Origin: Rhodospirillaceae bacterium
Lineage (GTDB): Bacteria > Pseudomonadota > Alphaproteobacteria > Rhodospirillales > Rhodospirillaceae
Reading direction: 5' to 3'
Length of the DNA: 64,000 nucleotides
NCBI GenBank assembly: GCA_947476925.1
Contig: CANJSF010000004.1
Span: 62,001 to 126,000, forward strand
Shown here in pieces: positions 34,869 through 45,585 of this stretch (position 1 is its first letter; the number at the start of each line of letters is the position of its first letter). The notes beneath the pieces are model-generated. The model did no database searches, was not told where the DNA came from, and saw only the letters and a program-made list of their open reading frames with translations. The position numbers and the translations under genes are program-made.

Positions 34869-36674
34869 CTAAACCTTGGCAACTGCATCGTCTTTCTTGG
34901 CTTCTTTCGGCAGATCCAACTTGATGTGAAGTTCTTTGAGCTGCTTGGCCGAGACTGAGTTCGGCGCCTGCATTAACAGATCTTCGGCTTTGCCGGTCAT
35001 CGGGAACAAAATCACTTCACGGATGTTGGGCTCGTTTGCCAGCAACATGACAATACGATCAATGCCGGGCGCCGAGCCGCCATGCGGCGGTGCGCCGTAC
35101 TTGAAGGCATTGAGCATACCGCCAAAGCGGCTTTCAACATCAGCGTTGCTGTAACCCGCGATTTCAAAAGCTTTGTACATCACATCAGGACGATGGTTGC
35201 GGATGGCACCTGACGACAACTCCACTCCATTGCACACAATGTCGTACTGGTAGGCTTTGATTGTCGTTGGGTCTTGGGTCAGCAGCGCTTCAAGGCCGCC
35301 TTGCGGCATCGAGAACGGGTTGTGGCTAAACTCGATCTGGCCTGTATCAGGGTTGCGCTCAAACATCGGGAAGTCGACAATCCAGCAGAACTTAAATTCG
35401 CCCTGTTCCAGTAAACCAAGCTCGTCACAAATTTTGGTGCGTACGGCGCCTGCAAACTTTTCGGCCTTGCCCTTGGCATCGCAGACAAAGAACACGCTGT
35501 CGCCGTCTTGCACACCTGTTGCTACTTTGATTTTTGCGACGCGCTCGGCATCGAGGTTTTTAGCAATTGGCCCTTTGGCTTCGCCGTCTTTGTACTGGAT
35601 GTAGCCCAAGCCACCCGCACCCTCCGCGCGCGCCCATTCGTTGAGCTTATCGAACCAACTGCGGGGCTGATCGGCAGATTTCGGCGCCGGGATTGCGCGC
35701 ACGATCGAGCCTTTCTCGATGTTTTTGGCAAACAAGCCGAAGTTTGAACCGCGATAGGCCTCGGTCACGTCGGTCACTAATAGCGGGTTACGCAAATCGG
35801 GTTTATCCGAGCCGTACTTCAGCATGGCGTCATCATAAGTGATGCGCGGAAATGGCGGTTTGGTGACGGTTTTACCATTCGCGAATTCTTCGAACACGCC
35901 AGCGAGCACGGGCGCGATTGTGTTGAACACATCGTCCTGTGTGACAAACGCCATTTCAAAGTCGAGCTGATAGAACTCGCCGGGCGAGCGATCTGCACGG
36001 CTGTCTTCGTCGCGGAAACAAGCTGCAATTTGGAAATACTTGTCGAAGCCCGACGTCATCAGCAGTTGTTTGAATTGCTGGGGCGCTTGGGGCAGCGCGT
36101 AGAACTTGCCCGGATGCATGCGTGATGGCACCAGGAAGTCGCGCGCGCCTTCCGGCGACGAGGCGGTCAAGATCGGCGTTTGGAATTCGTGGAAGCCTGC
36201 ATCCCACATTCTCCTTCGAATGCTGGCGATCACCTTCGACCGCAGCAGCATGTTCTCGCGTACCTTCTCGCGGCGCAGATCGAGGAATCTGTATGTGAGA
36301 CGTGTTTCTTCAGAGAATTCTTGATCACCCGCGACCTGCATCGGCAACACGGCAGCATCCGAAAGCACCTCGACGGCCGACACCACCAGTTCAATTTGGC
36401 CCGTGGGCAGCTTGTCATTGGCGGTCTCGGCTGAACGCAGCACGACCTTGCCGATTACCGTAATAACGGTTTCGGGGCGCAGCACCTCAAGCTGCTTGAA
36501 AACTGGGCTAGAAATGTCGACCACGCATTGGGTAATGCCGTACATGTCGCGCAAATCGACGAATAGCAGGTTACCGTGATCGCGTTTACGGTGAACCCAT
36601 CCGGCGAGGCGAACCTCCTGGCCCGCAGTTTCGGCGCGCAGCGCGCCACAGGAATGGGAACGGTAAGCATGCAT
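34869..36674 (-). CDS. aspS: Aspartyl-tRNA synthetase
   Basis: 601 residues from the ATG at 36674. Class II synthetase: N-terminal OB fold ([34 protein letters not shown]), motif 2 around [22 protein letters not shown], the bacterial insertion domain, and motif 3 GIDRIVML. Charges tRNA-Asp, perhaps also tRNA-Asn. Divergent from rnd. Confidence 0.97.
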   Translation of the reverse strand: MHAYRSHSCGALRAETAGQEVRLAGWVHRKRDHGNLLFVDLRDMYGITQCVVDISSPVFKQLEVLRPETVITVIGKVVLRSAETANDKLPTGQIELVVSAVEVLSDAAVLPMQVAGDQEFSEETRLTYRFLDLRREKVRENMLLRSKVIASIRRRMWDAGFHEFQTPILTASSPEGARDFLVPSRMHPGKFYALPQAPQQFKQLLMTSGFDKYFQIAACFRDEDSRADRSPGEFYQLDFEMAFVTQDDVFNTIAPVLAGVFEEFANGKTVTKPPFPRITYDDAMLKYGSDKPDLRNPLLVTDVTEAYRGSNFGLFAKNIEKGSIVRAIPAPKSADQPRSWFDKLNEWARAEGAGGLGYIQYKDGEAKGPIAKNLDAERVAKIKVATGVQDGDSVFFVCDAKGKAEKFAGAVRTKICDELGLLEQGEFKFCWIVDFPMFERNPDTGQIEFSHNPFSMPQGGLEALLTQDPTTIKAYQYDIVCNGVELSSGAIRNHRPDVMYKAFEIAGYSNADVESRFGGMLNAFKYGAPPHGGSAPGIDRIVMLLANEPNIREVILFPMTGKAEDLLMQAPNSVSAKQLKELHIKLDLPKEAKKDDAVAKV

Positions 36675-36876
36675 CGGGGGAACCTTTTCGTGGCATGGGG
36701 GCCTGGGCCTGTGGCCCAAATCCGCAGTTTTGGCCGACTTTTCGGGCTGGCTAGCCCGGCGTCAGCGGCGTGAAACCACACCGAATGCCCGTTTTTGTCA
36801 AGGCTGCAGGCGGCCCAGCCCCGACCCTGATTCCATCGGTTGCGGGCGGCACGGCGGAACGCTACACCAACCCCAC

Positions 36877-38040
36877 ATGAACCCAACAGCCGCACTGATC
36901 TCAGACACCGCAACCCTGGCCGCCTTTTGTGAGCGCCACGCCTCGACCGAGTTCGTAACGGTCGATACGGAGTTCATGCGCGAGACCACCTTTTGGGCCA
37001 AATTGTGCCTGGTTCAAGTGGCGGGCCCGGACGAGGCTGTTTGTATCGACCCCCTGGCCCCGGGCATCGACCTTGCCCCGTTGTACAAACTTTTTGCCAA
37101 CGAAAAGGTGCTGAAAGTTTTCCACGCCGCGCGCCAGGATTTGGAAATTTTCCTGCACGAAGGCGGGGCATTGCCCAAGCCGGTGTTCGACACCCAGGTT
37201 GCGGCGATGGTGTGTGGCTTTGGCGACCAAGTCGGTTACGAAACGCTGGTTGCCAAACTCGCCGATGCCAAGCTTGATAAATCGCAACGGTTCACTGATT
37301 GGTCGCGTCGGCCATTAAGTGACCGGCAGGTAGAATATGCGCTGTCGGATGTGACACATCTGCGCAAAGCCTATACGTCGCTGCAAAAGCGATTGGAAAA
37401 AACCAGCCGGGCATCGTGGTTGGTCGAGGAAATGGCGATCCTGACCACCGAGAAGACCTATCGCATCGAACCGCAGGATGCCTGGCGACGCATTAAGGCT
37501 CGCACGCGATCGGGACGTATGTTGGCTGTTCTGCGCGAATTGGCATCGTGGCGCGAAGAAACAGCTCGTTCGCTTGATTGGCCTCGGCAACGCGTGGCCA
37601 AAGATGATGCGCTGTTGGAACTGGCTGCCCACGCGCCGACATCGATTGAAGATTTAAAGCGTTCGCGCTTGGCCAAACAGTTGGCCAGCGACCGCTTTGC
37701 AAATGCTGTGATTGCCGCAGCTCAAAAAGGCGCGGCCACATCCGAAGCCGATTGGCCCGACGTGCCCGACTTCGACCCGGCGAGCCAAGGGCCGCGGGCA
37801 GTGGTGGAATTATTGCGGCTACTGCTGAAAATTAAATGCGAGCATAACAACGTTGCACCGCGCCTGATTGCAACGTCGGAAGATATCGACGCCATCGCGC
37901 AAAACGATGCCGCAGATGTTCCGGCCATGCACGGCTGGCGACGCGAGTTGTTTGGCGAGGACGCGCTGAAACTGAAACACGGCAAACTTGCTGTGGCGCT
38001 GAGTGACGGTGGCAAGAAAATCGAGATTTTCCCGCGCTAA
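36877..38040 (+). CDS. rnd: Ribonuclease D
   Basis: 387 residues from the ATG at 36877. DEDD 3'-5' exonuclease: VDTEFMRETTFW gives the first Asp/Glu, VFHAARQDLEIFL the second Asp, and YALSDVTHLRKAY the last motif. HRDC domains follow (SGRMLAVLRELASWREETARSLDWPRQRV). Trims tRNA 3' ends. Ends 14 bases from the convergent sulfhydrylase gene. The classical aspS-rnd neighbourhood. Confidence 0.95.
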   Translation: MNPTAALISDTATLAAFCERHASTEFVTVDTEFMRETTFWAKLCLVQVAGPDEAVCIDPLAPGIDLAPLYKLFANEKVLKVFHAARQDLEIFLHEGGALPKPVFDTQVAAMVCGFGDQVGYETLVAKLADAKLDKSQRFTDWSRRPLSDRQVEYALSDVTHLRKAYTSLQKRLEKTSRASWLVEEMAILTTEKTYRIEPQDAWRRIKARTRSGRMLAVLRELASWREETARSLDWPRQRVAKDDALLELAAHAPTSIEDLKRSRLAKQLASDRFANAVIAAAQKGAATSEADWPDVPDFDPASQGPRAVVELLRLLLKIKCEHNNVAPRLIATSEDIDAIAQNDAADVPAMHGWRRELFGEDALKLKHGKLAVALSDGGKKIEIFPR

Positions 38041-38053
38041 TACAGCGCCTGGA

Positions 38054-39349
38054 CTAAAGTTTCCCCAGTGCTTGGCCGAGGTCGGCCAAAATATCATCCG
38101 GGTGCTCCAAGCCAATCGCAAGTCGCACGTAGCCAGGTGTTACACCCGACGCGGCTTGGTCTTCGGCTGAAAGTTGCGAGTGAGTTGTGGAAGCCGGATG
38201 AATTGCCAACGACCGCGCATCACCAATGTTGGCGACATGATATAGCAACTGCAACCCGTTGATAAACTTCTGACCGGCACTCACCCCGCCCTTCAACTCA
38301 AAACCGACCAGCGCACCGTGCATACCTTGCGCCAAGTACGCATCGGAACGGCGCTTGGCCTCGCCCGACATTTGGCCTGGGTAGATCACACGCGCAACTT
38401 GGGCATGATCCTTGAGGAACTGCGCCACCTTGGCCGCATTGTCGCAGTGGCGGCGCATGCGCAGCGGCAATGTTTCAACGCCTTGCAAAAATAAAAATGC
38501 GTTAAACGGGCTCATGGCCGCGCCGACATCGCGCAGCAACGTCACGCGGGCACGCAGGATATAGGCGATAGGACCCAGCGGCTTAACGGCCTCGGTCCAC
38601 ACCGCGCCGTGATAACTGGGATCTGGTTCGTTTAATAATGGGAAGCGCGCCTTATCGGCGGCCCAATCGAAATTACCGCCATCGATGATGACGCCGCCGA
38701 TAGATGTGCCATGGCCACCGATATATTTTGTGGTGGAATACATCACAATTGCCGCGCCGTGATCGAGCGGGCGGCAAATCATCGGGGCTGCCGTGTTGTC
38801 AACGATCAACGGCACGCCAAGCTTACGGCCAATGTCGGCAACTTCGCGGATGGGGAAAACTTCAAGTTTCGGGTTGGGCAAAGTCTCGGCGTAATAGCAC
38901 CGCGTCTTAGCGTCTGTGAGCTTTGCGAAAGATTGCGGGTCTTTCGGGTCAGCAAAACGCGCCTCGATGCCCATTTGCTTAAAGGTGTTGGCAAATAAGT
39001 TCCAAGTTCCACCATACAGGTCTGTGGACGTGACAAAGTTATCGCCCGCTTGGCAAAGGTTAAGTACTGCGAATGTCGAAGCGGCCTGCCCAGACGCCAC
39101 CGCCAAAGCTGCCACACCGCCCTCCATCGCCGCCAAGCGCTGTTCCAGGACATCGGTCGTGGGGTTCATGATGCGTGTGTAAATGTTGCCCAGTTCCTTC
39201 AGGGCAAACAAATTTGCAGCGTGGTCGGTGTCGCGAAATTGGTACGATGTGGTTTGATATATCGGTACAGCAACAGCGCCTGTTGCCGGATCTGCTCGAA
39301 AGCCACCGTGGAGCGCGAGTGTTTCAGGATGTAATTTTGCGGGGCTCAT
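38054..39349 (-). CDS. O-acetylhomoserine aminocarboxypropyltransferase/sulfhydrylase
   Basis: 431 residues. Cys/Met-metabolism PLP enzyme: ETLALHGGFRADPATGAVAVPIYQTTSYQF at the start, YTRIMNPTTDVLEQRLAAMEGG, and the lysine region VMYSTTKYIGGHGTSIGG. Length and the ELKGGVSAGQKFINGLQLLYHVANIGDARSL segment match the MET17/MetY group, which makes homocysteine or methionine from O-acetylhomoserine and sulfide. A 16-bp palindrome lies 38 bp upstream. Confidence 0.93.
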   Translation of the reverse strand: MSPAKLHPETLALHGGFRADPATGAVAVPIYQTTSYQFRDTDHAANLFALKELGNIYTRIMNPTTDVLEQRLAAMEGGVAALAVASGQAASTFAVLNLCQAGDNFVTSTDLYGGTWNLFANTFKQMGIEARFADPKDPQSFAKLTDAKTRCYYAETLPNPKLEVFPIREVADIGRKLGVPLIVDNTAAPMICRPLDHGAAIVMYSTTKYIGGHGTSIGGVIIDGGNFDWAADKARFPLLNEPDPSYHGAVWTEAVKPLGPIAYILRARVTLLRDVGAAMSPFNAFLFLQGVETLPLRMRRHCDNAAKVAQFLKDHAQVARVIYPGQMSGEAKRRSDAYLAQGMHGALVGFELKGGVSAGQKFINGLQLLYHVANIGDARSLAIHPASTTHSQLSAEDQAASGVTPGYVRLAIGLEHPDDILADLGQALGKL

Positions 39350-39386
39350 GTTTAGACCTCGATGTTCAATGGGGAGCGTAAGTTCC

Positions 39387-39402
39387 TGAGCTGATCAGCT
39401 CA
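39387..39402. promoter_or_regulatory. 16-bp palindrome upstream of the sulfhydrylase gene
   Basis: TGAGCTGATCAGCTCA is a perfect palindrome in the 5' region of the O-acetylhomoserine sulfhydrylase gene. It is a candidate operator for a methionine or sulfur regulator, or a hairpin in the leader RNA. It does not match MetJ or SahR sites or the SAM-II riboswitch consensus that I know. Confidence 0.45.
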
Positions 39403-39501
39403 CATTTTCTGGCGACCACTTAAGCGAAAGCAAGGAGAATGTCGAAGAGTGGAAAGACCAATTCCCTCAAAAGGGGCAACACGAGAGAACAATATTCCCT
39501 G

Positions 39502-40458
39502 CTAATTCTTAGGGCCGCTTGCTTCAAGCATTGGCGTCTTGGCTTCAGTATCAATCATCAATCGTAAAATTTCAGAGCGCGAGTAATGCCCTGCAGAATC
39601 GTGTTGAATTTTTGCTGCAGTGATTTGGTCTAAGTCAATCTCGGCCGCCACCAGTTTTTCCTCAAGTCCCTTGTGCGCCGGAACCAGCAGGTTCTCGCGC
39701 GGCCCATAAATTGCCGACCGCGCGCCACCAGCACCAAGGACATCCTGATGCCCCAATAGTTGTTCGATTTTGTCTAAATTCGATTGCGTGATCGGATCTT
39801 GAGCCACGATGACAAAGCATGCCGCTGTATACGCATGAACCATCGAGAGGGCTTCGACATGAGGGTCGAACCAAGCCTCGCGGCCCTTCATGGTGGCAAA
39901 CGTCGGCCACGCTGAGCAATGAATTTGCTCACCCTGCAAGATAAGCGCATGGCGAGCTAAGTTCATGGAATGCTCGCCGCAAATCAGGCCACCGACTTTG
40001 CCCACAGGCAAATTGAACACCTTCAGCGTTGATCCATCCCCTTGGCCCCACAGCGTGCGCTCGGACATCGTTGGCTGCAATTTGCGATGGTTGCCAATCA
40101 CTGCGCCGGTTTCGTCGATATAGACTTGGGAATTATAGAGGGTGCCACCTGCTCGCTCTGAAATCCCCAACACGGCATTGACGCGGTTCCGCTGGCACGC
40201 CGCCCTCACACCATCCAAATCTGGCCCATCGAGAACCACCGACTCGTTGACGTACTCAATCATGGCGCGGGATTGCTGAACGGGTGGATAGAGGCCCAGC
40301 CAATACGGATAACCAGGTACAAACGTTTCGGGAAAGACCAGCAGACGTACACCTTGACGCCCCGCCGCATCGATCAAGGCACAGACCTTGGCAAGCGTGG
40401 CCTCTTTGTTCATCAAAATCGGCGAGGCGTGAGCGGCGGCGGCGATGAATTTGGTCAT
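39502..40458 (-). CDS. Nitrilase-superfamily carbon-nitrogen hydrolase
   Basis: 318 residues from the ATG at 40458. The Glu-Lys-Cys triad is intact: Glu44 in VFPETFVPGYPYW, Lys126 in HRKLQPTMSERTLWGQGDG, Cys160 in LICGEHSMN. RTLWGQGDG and VFPETFVPGYP point to true nitrilase branch 1 (nitrile or cyanide substrates) rather than amidase. It begins 13 bp after ppx on the same strand. Substrate not known. Confidence 0.9.
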   Translation of the reverse strand: MTKFIAAAAHASPILMNKEATLAKVCALIDAAGRQGVRLLVFPETFVPGYPYWLGLYPPVQQSRAMIEYVNESVVLDGPDLDGVRAACQRNRVNAVLGISERAGGTLYNSQVYIDETGAVIGNHRKLQPTMSERTLWGQGDGSTLKVFNLPVGKVGGLICGEHSMNLARHALILQGEQIHCSAWPTFATMKGREAWFDPHVEALSMVHAYTAACFVIVAQDPITQSNLDKIEQLLGHQDVLGAGGARSAIYGPRENLLVPAHKGLEEKLVAAEIDLDQITAAKIQHDSAGHYSRSEILRLMIDTEAKTPMLEASGPKN

Positions 40459-40471
40459 TCGAACCGACGGC

Positions 40472-41980
40472 TCACTTCCAGTCGATGCGGTGTTCAAGGC
40501 CCAAATGATCGGCCAGGCGCTGCAAGCGCTTGGGGTATGAACCTGCACTGAACATGGGCTCGCCCTGCTGCAATGTCAGCACCAACGCCTTGCCCTGCAC
40601 CGCTAGCTTGGCACGCTTGGTCAAAATGCCTGTCGATCCCGGCGCCAACACGAATGCAAGGCGCAGCGCCAAACCAATCGTTTGCACGCGGAAAATGCGG
40701 GTTTCTTCCAGCAGGGCATGGGCTTGTTTAACCACCGGCTCTGATGGTTCGCCGCCATAGCGATAAAACATCGCGAGCGCCAAGCCCGCGCGGTCTTCGT
40801 GGCCCAGCCCCAGGAACGGTAAGCGCAGAATACGCAAGAAGGCTTGCTCGCCGCGATAGTCAGGATGCTCCATCCACCACGCGTCGCGCAGTAAGCAGGC
40901 GGTGAGCCGTAACCGGCTTTGTTTCGGCGTCTCGTCGGGAAACAGCCGCGCCATCCACTCGAACGCTTCACGACCCACCTCGGGCGAGCGACGGGCGCTT
41001 TGCGCCATGTTTTCGGCAAGATCGATGAGCGGGTCTTTTTTGCGCAAATGTTCCGGCAAAGCCTTAAAGAACTGCCCTTCGCGCATGCCGTAAATTGAAA
41101 ACACTAAGTTCTTGGGCTTAGTAATTTCAATCAGCCGATCCAGCACAGCGGCAGCCATAGGCAAACTCGCCAAACGGCTTTTGGAAATGCCTTTGATGTT
41201 TTCAAGGCTGCGCTGTCCTTGACGCGCAATGACGTCGAACAGGCTTAGCGCTTGCGCTCGGTCGAGGGAGAAATTGTCGAGCACGTGCAGCGGATAGTTC
41301 ATTTGCGCAATGCAAACGCGTGCGAGCGCCCGCCACGAACCGCCAACTGCGTATAACGATTGATCCTTGGCCCGGCCAACAACCCACTTATGTTTTTCGA
41401 GCGCCTTGTTAATGATGTTGACGGCCTTGGTGCGATCACCTTCCGCGGCTTCCGACAATCGCAATAAACCCAATGGCAATGTCGTGTGTTCGGTCAACTG
41501 GCCCTTGCCAATATGAACCAGTTCCAAACTGCCGCCGCCAAGATCAGCTACAACGCCTTCGGCATCGGGCACACCGCACAATACACCCAAGGCCGAACGT
41601 CGCGCCTCTTGCTTGCCCGTGAGGATTTGGACGCGCACACCACAGCGCTTTTCCACTGCCTTGGCAAAATCCTTGCCATCAATTGCGTCGCGAACGGCAG
41701 CGGTGGCCAGCACATCTAATCGCTCGACGTTTAACGAGTTGGCGATTTTGACAAATCGCGCCAACGTGTCGAAGGCCATTTTGACGCCATCGGAATTCAG
41801 GCAGCCGGTTTTCTCAAGGCCTTTGCCAAGGGCGCAGGTGGCTTTTTCATTGTGGAGCGGAATCGGGATACGTGTTTGAGCGGTATAGACGACCAGGCGA
41901 ACGGTGTTCGACCCGATATCAATGACGGCAAATGGCCGGTCGCCAAAGGAACTGTTCGAGGTCGCGCTATCCTGACTCAT
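40472..41980 (-). CDS. ppx: Exopolyphosphatase (Ppx/GppA)
   Basis: 502 residues. Ppx/GppA phosphatase: FAVIDIGSNTVRLVVY phosphate loop, VVADLGGGSLELVHIG, and a C-terminal HD-like helical domain. Releases phosphate from polyphosphate ends, or acts on pppGpp. Downstream of ppk by 60 bp; the pair balances polyphosphate. The nitrilase gene follows. Confidence 0.94.
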   Translation of the reverse strand: MSQDSATSNSSFGDRPFAVIDIGSNTVRLVVYTAQTRIPIPLHNEKATCALGKGLEKTGCLNSDGVKMAFDTLARFVKIANSLNVERLDVLATAAVRDAIDGKDFAKAVEKRCGVRVQILTGKQEARRSALGVLCGVPDAEGVVADLGGGSLELVHIGKGQLTEHTTLPLGLLRLSEAAEGDRTKAVNIINKALEKHKWVVGRAKDQSLYAVGGSWRALARVCIAQMNYPLHVLDNFSLDRAQALSLFDVIARQGQRSLENIKGISKSRLASLPMAAAVLDRLIEITKPKNLVFSIYGMREGQFFKALPEHLRKKDPLIDLAENMAQSARRSPEVGREAFEWMARLFPDETPKQSRLRLTACLLRDAWWMEHPDYRGEQAFLRILRLPFLGLGHEDRAGLALAMFYRYGGEPSEPVVKQAHALLEETRIFRVQTIGLALRLAFVLAPGSTGILTKRAKLAVQGKALVLTLQQGEPMFSAGSYPKRLQRLADHLGLEHRIDWK

Positions 41981-42040
41981 GGTCCCGAAACGATGCTAAA
42001 GAGGCGCACGGTCGCCGCATTCGCGCGCTGTGTAACAGCT

Positions 42041-44215
42041 TTAGCGGCGCGTGGGAACCAGCTTAGGAACCCGCGTGCGGGTACGTTCAACGGCGCTTCC
42101 CCGGCCCGACAGGCTGGGGTTATTCATGAAGTAATCGTGGGCGCAAAATGGGTGTTCGCCCGGAGTCGCACGTTGGTAGCTGCCGTCAGATTTCAAGATC
42201 CAACCCTGGAGAGTGTCGTTCAGGTTTGCGACCATAATTTGGTCGAGAACTTGCTGGTGTACGGTCGCATTCTCAATCGGTACAAAGCTTTCCAATCGGG
42301 CCAGCAGATTGCGCGGCATCCAGTCGGCCGACGAGAAGTAGACTTTCGACTTGCGCGACGGCATGTCGTGCCCATTTCCAAAGCATACGATACGAGAGTG
42401 CTCAAGGAAGCGCCCCACGATACTTTTCACCCGGATATTCTCAGACAACCCCTTCACGCCTGGGCGCAAGCAACAAATTCCGCGAATCACAAGCTCAACT
42501 TTCACGCCCGCTTGTGAAGCCCGGTAGAGCGCATCGATGATAGTTGGGTCGACCAGGGAATTCATCTTCGCCCAAATTGTTCCGGGCTTGCCTGCTTTAA
42601 CAAAGTCAATTTCCGCTTGAATAAGATCGAGCAGTTTTTCCATCAAGCCCAGCGGCGCAATCGCCAGCTTTTCCAGCAGCTCGGGCTTGGCATAGCCGGT
42701 CATGTAGTTGAAGACCCGCGCCGCATCGCGGCACATTACCGGATCGCACGTAAAGAACGAAATATCGGTGTAAACCTTGGCTGTCACAGGATGGTAGTTG
42801 CCCGTTCCAAAGTGCACATATGAGCGCGTGTCTTGCCCCTCGCGGCGTACGACCAGCGAAATTTTCGCGTGCGTTTTCAAATTGGCAAAGCCGAAAACAA
42901 CATTCGCGCCCGCCCGCTCCAAATCGCGCGCCCAGCGAATGTTGGCCTCTTCGTCAAAGCGCGCCTTCAGCTCCACCATCGCCGTAACGGATTTGCCCGC
43001 CTCGGCAGCCTCGATCAGCGCCTTGACGATGGGCGAGTCTTTGCTGGTTCGATACAGAGTTTGCTTAATCGACAATACGTTGGGGTCGCGCGCTGCTTGT
43101 TTCAGGAACTGCACCACAACGTCAAAGGATTCGTACGGATGGTGAACCACCAAATCCTTTTGTCGAATGGCCGCAAAACAATCGCCATTGAAGTCGCGCA
43201 CCCGTTCGGGAAAGCGCGCATTGTAAGGCGTGAACTGCAAATCCATCCGCTCGTCAATAATGAGCTGCTTTAAGTCGACCTGACCGATCATGCCCTCGAT
43301 GTTGAACGTGTCAGCAGGTGACACCTCCAACTCGTCGCAAATCATTTTTACTTGATCGGGGGCCATGCCCCCGCTGATGGCCAACCGAATGCAAGTACCC
43401 AAACGGCGACGTTTCAGGGCCGATTCGAAACTGCGCACCAAATCTTGTGCTTCTTCATCGACTTCCATCTCTGAGTCACGGATGACGCGGAAGTGGCCGG
43501 AACTAATCACGCGATAGCCGGGGAATAAGCGCCCGGCAAATAACTGCACCACGTCTTCCATTAAAATAAAGCGCGTGCCCGAACCATGCAAGCGAACGAA
43601 ACGCTCGACCTGCGGCGGAATCGGAACAAGCGCTCGCATCGACTCTCCGTCGGTCACGCTAGCGAGCTGCAGCGCCAAGGCATGAGCAAGGTTGGGTATA
43701 AATGGGAATGGGTGGGCCGGGTCGATCGCGAGCGGTGTGACCACAGGAAAAATATGATCCATGAATCGCTGTTCAAGCCATTCACGATCAGAGAAGTTCA
43801 GATCAGTCGCGCTCAGAACCGCGATGCCTTCTTTCTCCAGCATCAAACGCAGTTCGCGCCAGATCTCATCCTGAAGGCGGAATAAATCTCTCACATAGAC
43901 GTTGATTTGTTCCAGCTGCTCGGCCGGCGTTAGGCCGTCATCAGAAATCAGCGTCACACCCGCATTGACTTGACCTTTTAAGCCGGCAACGCGCACCATA
44001 TAAAATTCGTCAAGGTTTGATGCGGAGATGGATAAAAAGCGCACACGTTCGAGCAGTGGGTGCCGCGCGTTGCGCGCTTCTTCCAATACGCGGGTATTGA
44101 ACGCCAACCACGACAACTCGCGGTTAATGAACCGCTCGCGCGCCGGCACATCCTGGGGCAGCGGTGGAGCAACCTGGGTGCGACTCGATAATGCTGTGTT
44201 GGCTGGGCTGACCAT
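42041..44215 (-). CDS. ppk1: Polyphosphate kinase 1
   Basis: 724 residues from the ATG at 44215; a TTG 17 codons upstream is less likely. PPK1 builds polyphosphate from ATP. N domain [19 protein letters not shown]; catalytic His in [16 protein letters not shown], which is phosphorylated; second active-site His in [14 protein letters not shown]. Full length. First gene of ppk-ppx-nitrilase. Confidence 0.96.
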   Translation of the reverse strand: MVSPANTALSSRTQVAPPLPQDVPARERFINRELSWLAFNTRVLEEARNARHPLLERVRFLSISASNLDEFYMVRVAGLKGQVNAGVTLISDDGLTPAEQLEQINVYVRDLFRLQDEIWRELRLMLEKEGIAVLSATDLNFSDREWLEQRFMDHIFPVVTPLAIDPAHPFPFIPNLAHALALQLASVTDGESMRALVPIPPQVERFVRLHGSGTRFILMEDVVQLFAGRLFPGYRVISSGHFRVIRDSEMEVDEEAQDLVRSFESALKRRRLGTCIRLAISGGMAPDQVKMICDELEVSPADTFNIEGMIGQVDLKQLIIDERMDLQFTPYNARFPERVRDFNGDCFAAIRQKDLVVHHPYESFDVVVQFLKQAARDPNVLSIKQTLYRTSKDSPIVKALIEAAEAGKSVTAMVELKARFDEEANIRWARDLERAGANVVFGFANLKTHAKISLVVRREGQDTRSYVHFGTGNYHPVTAKVYTDISFFTCDPVMCRDAARVFNYMTGYAKPELLEKLAIAPLGLMEKLLDLIQAEIDFVKAGKPGTIWAKMNSLVDPTIIDALYRASQAGVKVELVIRGICCLRPGVKGLSENIRVKSIVGRFLEHSRIVCFGNGHDMPSRKSKVYFSSADWMPRNLLARLESFVPIENATVHQQVLDQIMVANLNDTLQGWILKSDGSYQRATPGEHPFCAHDYFMNNPSLSGRGSAVERTRTRVPKLVPTRR

Positions 44216-44375
44216 CTCATTCTCGTCTTCAGGTGTTATTCCATCGCCTGCAGGCTCGAAAAGCAATCACGGAGCACACGATTTCATAAAACTGCAACGA
44301 CCTTGAACCAAACCAAAGTAGCATTATTTATGTTGGGTGTCGAACGCGCGCTACGCATTGACTGATGTATGAGCA

Positions 44376-44912
44376 ATGACCAAAACGCTTTATGTTCTGA
44401 GGCACGCGAAAGCAGCCCAGCCCACGCCGAACGAGGCCGTCAAGGACCATGATCGTCGGCTCACGCCGCGGGGGCGTCTGGCCGCCAAACAGCTGGCTGA
44501 CTATTTTGCCGCACAAGTGATGCCTGTTGATCGAGTGTATTGCTCGACATCAAAAAGAACGCGCGACACCTACGAGCTAATCCGTTCAAGCCTCGATAAC
44601 CCGGCCGTGTCATTTCGCAGTTCGCTTTATTTGATGCCAGGCGACGATCTTCTGCCTTTTGTTCAGGCGATTCCCGATGCCATTAAAAGCGCCATGGTCA
44701 TTGGCCACAATCCAGGCCTTCATGATGTGGTGCTGGGCCTTATTGGGCGTGCGGGGCGCGGCCAGGCTAAGAAGTTGGAATCCCTTCGCACCAAATTCCC
44801 GACCGGGGGATTCTGCGCTTTAAGTTTTGATGCAATGTCATGGAAGAAGGTCGACACGGGCCTTGCCACGCTCACAAACTTCGTGCGCCCGCGCGATCTA
44901 GTGCCGGACTAA
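44376..44912 (+). CDS. sixA: SixA-type phosphohistidine phosphatase
   Basis: 178 residues. Histidine phosphatase with the RHG-type motif LRHAKAAQP (phospho-His) and the second His in MVIGHNPGLHDVV. SixA removes phosphate from histidine phosphotransfer proteins. Divergent from ppk. Its stop overlaps the hda stop tail to tail by four bases (CTAA). Confidence 0.9.
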   Translation: MTKTLYVLRHAKAAQPTPNEAVKDHDRRLTPRGRLAAKQLADYFAAQVMPVDRVYCSTSKRTRDTYELIRSSLDNPAVSFRSSLYLMPGDDLLPFVQAIPDAIKSAMVIGHNPGLHDVVLGLIGRAGRGQAKKLESLRTKFPTGGFCALSFDAMSWKKVDTGLATLTNFVRPRDLVPD

Positions 44913-45574
44913 ACTTCCAGCAACGATTTCACAAGTGGGACCGTGACCGATCGCTGCCCGGCTAAAGACTCACGGTCAGCAAGGTGAACAATCTGGTGAG
45001 CCTTGGCAAAGGTGCGCTCCATGTGTCGAATTAAGTAAGCGACGACATCAGGTGCGATTGCAATTTGACGATCAGCAAATAACTTCACCAACACGGCCTG
45101 CATCATGTCGTCGTCGGGTGGTTCAATACGCACGGCCTGCACAGCTGCCAGACGAGAGCGCAAATCAGGCAACGCGACAACCCAACGCGCAGGCGCTTCG
45201 CGGCCCGTCAGCAACATCCAACCGCCGGCTTCCTTAATCGCGTTATAGAGATGGAACATCGCCGTCTCATCCATACCTTGGTCTGCGTCCTCAACAACCA
45301 CCGCTTTTTGTGTGTTAACCAACTCGGCGAGCTGAGTGCTTTTTAAAGCCGACGCGCGCATGACTGGAGCATTGGCTTTCGCGGCGAAAACTTGCGCCAA
45401 ATGGCTTTTGCCGCAGCCCGCAGGCCCAAACAGCGCCAGCGCGTGACCCGGCCACGCAGGCCACCGGTCGATCCATGCCACAGCCTCGGCATTGCCGGAA
45501 GCGACCAGAAAATCGTCGCGGTCAAGCGCTGCGCGGAACCCGAGATCGAGTGGAATTTGTTTTGCGCCAGCCAT
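44909..45574 (-). CDS. hda: DnaA-related Hda-like ATPase
   Basis: 221 residues from the ATG at 45574. DnaA AAA+ fold without the DNA-binding domain: the Walker A GPAGCGKSHLAQVF, VVVEDADQGMDETAMFHLYNAI as Walker B region, and the sensor 2 helix near the end. It starts with a clamp-binding-like hydrophobic segment (KQIPLDLGFRAAL; QIPLDL resembles QL[SP]LDL). Hda with the beta clamp stimulates ATP hydrolysis by DnaA (RIDA). Follows the DUF2066 gene closely. Confidence 0.93.
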   Translation of the reverse strand: MAGAKQIPLDLGFRAALDRDDFLVASGNAEAVAWIDRWPAWPGHALALFGPAGCGKSHLAQVFAAKANAPVMRASALKSTQLAELVNTQKAVVVEDADQGMDETAMFHLYNAIKEAGGWMLLTGREAPARWVVALPDLRSRLAAVQAVRIEPPDDDMMQAVLVKLFADRQIAIAPDVVAYLIRHMERTFAKAHQIVHLADRESLAGQRSVTVPLVKSLLEV

Positions 45575-45585
45575 GCTGATCGTGC

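Noticed and set aside
39350-39501. SAM-II or SAM/SAH riboswitch before the sulfhydrylase
   Set aside because: The conserved cores were looked for on the minus strand and not found; only the palindrome remains.
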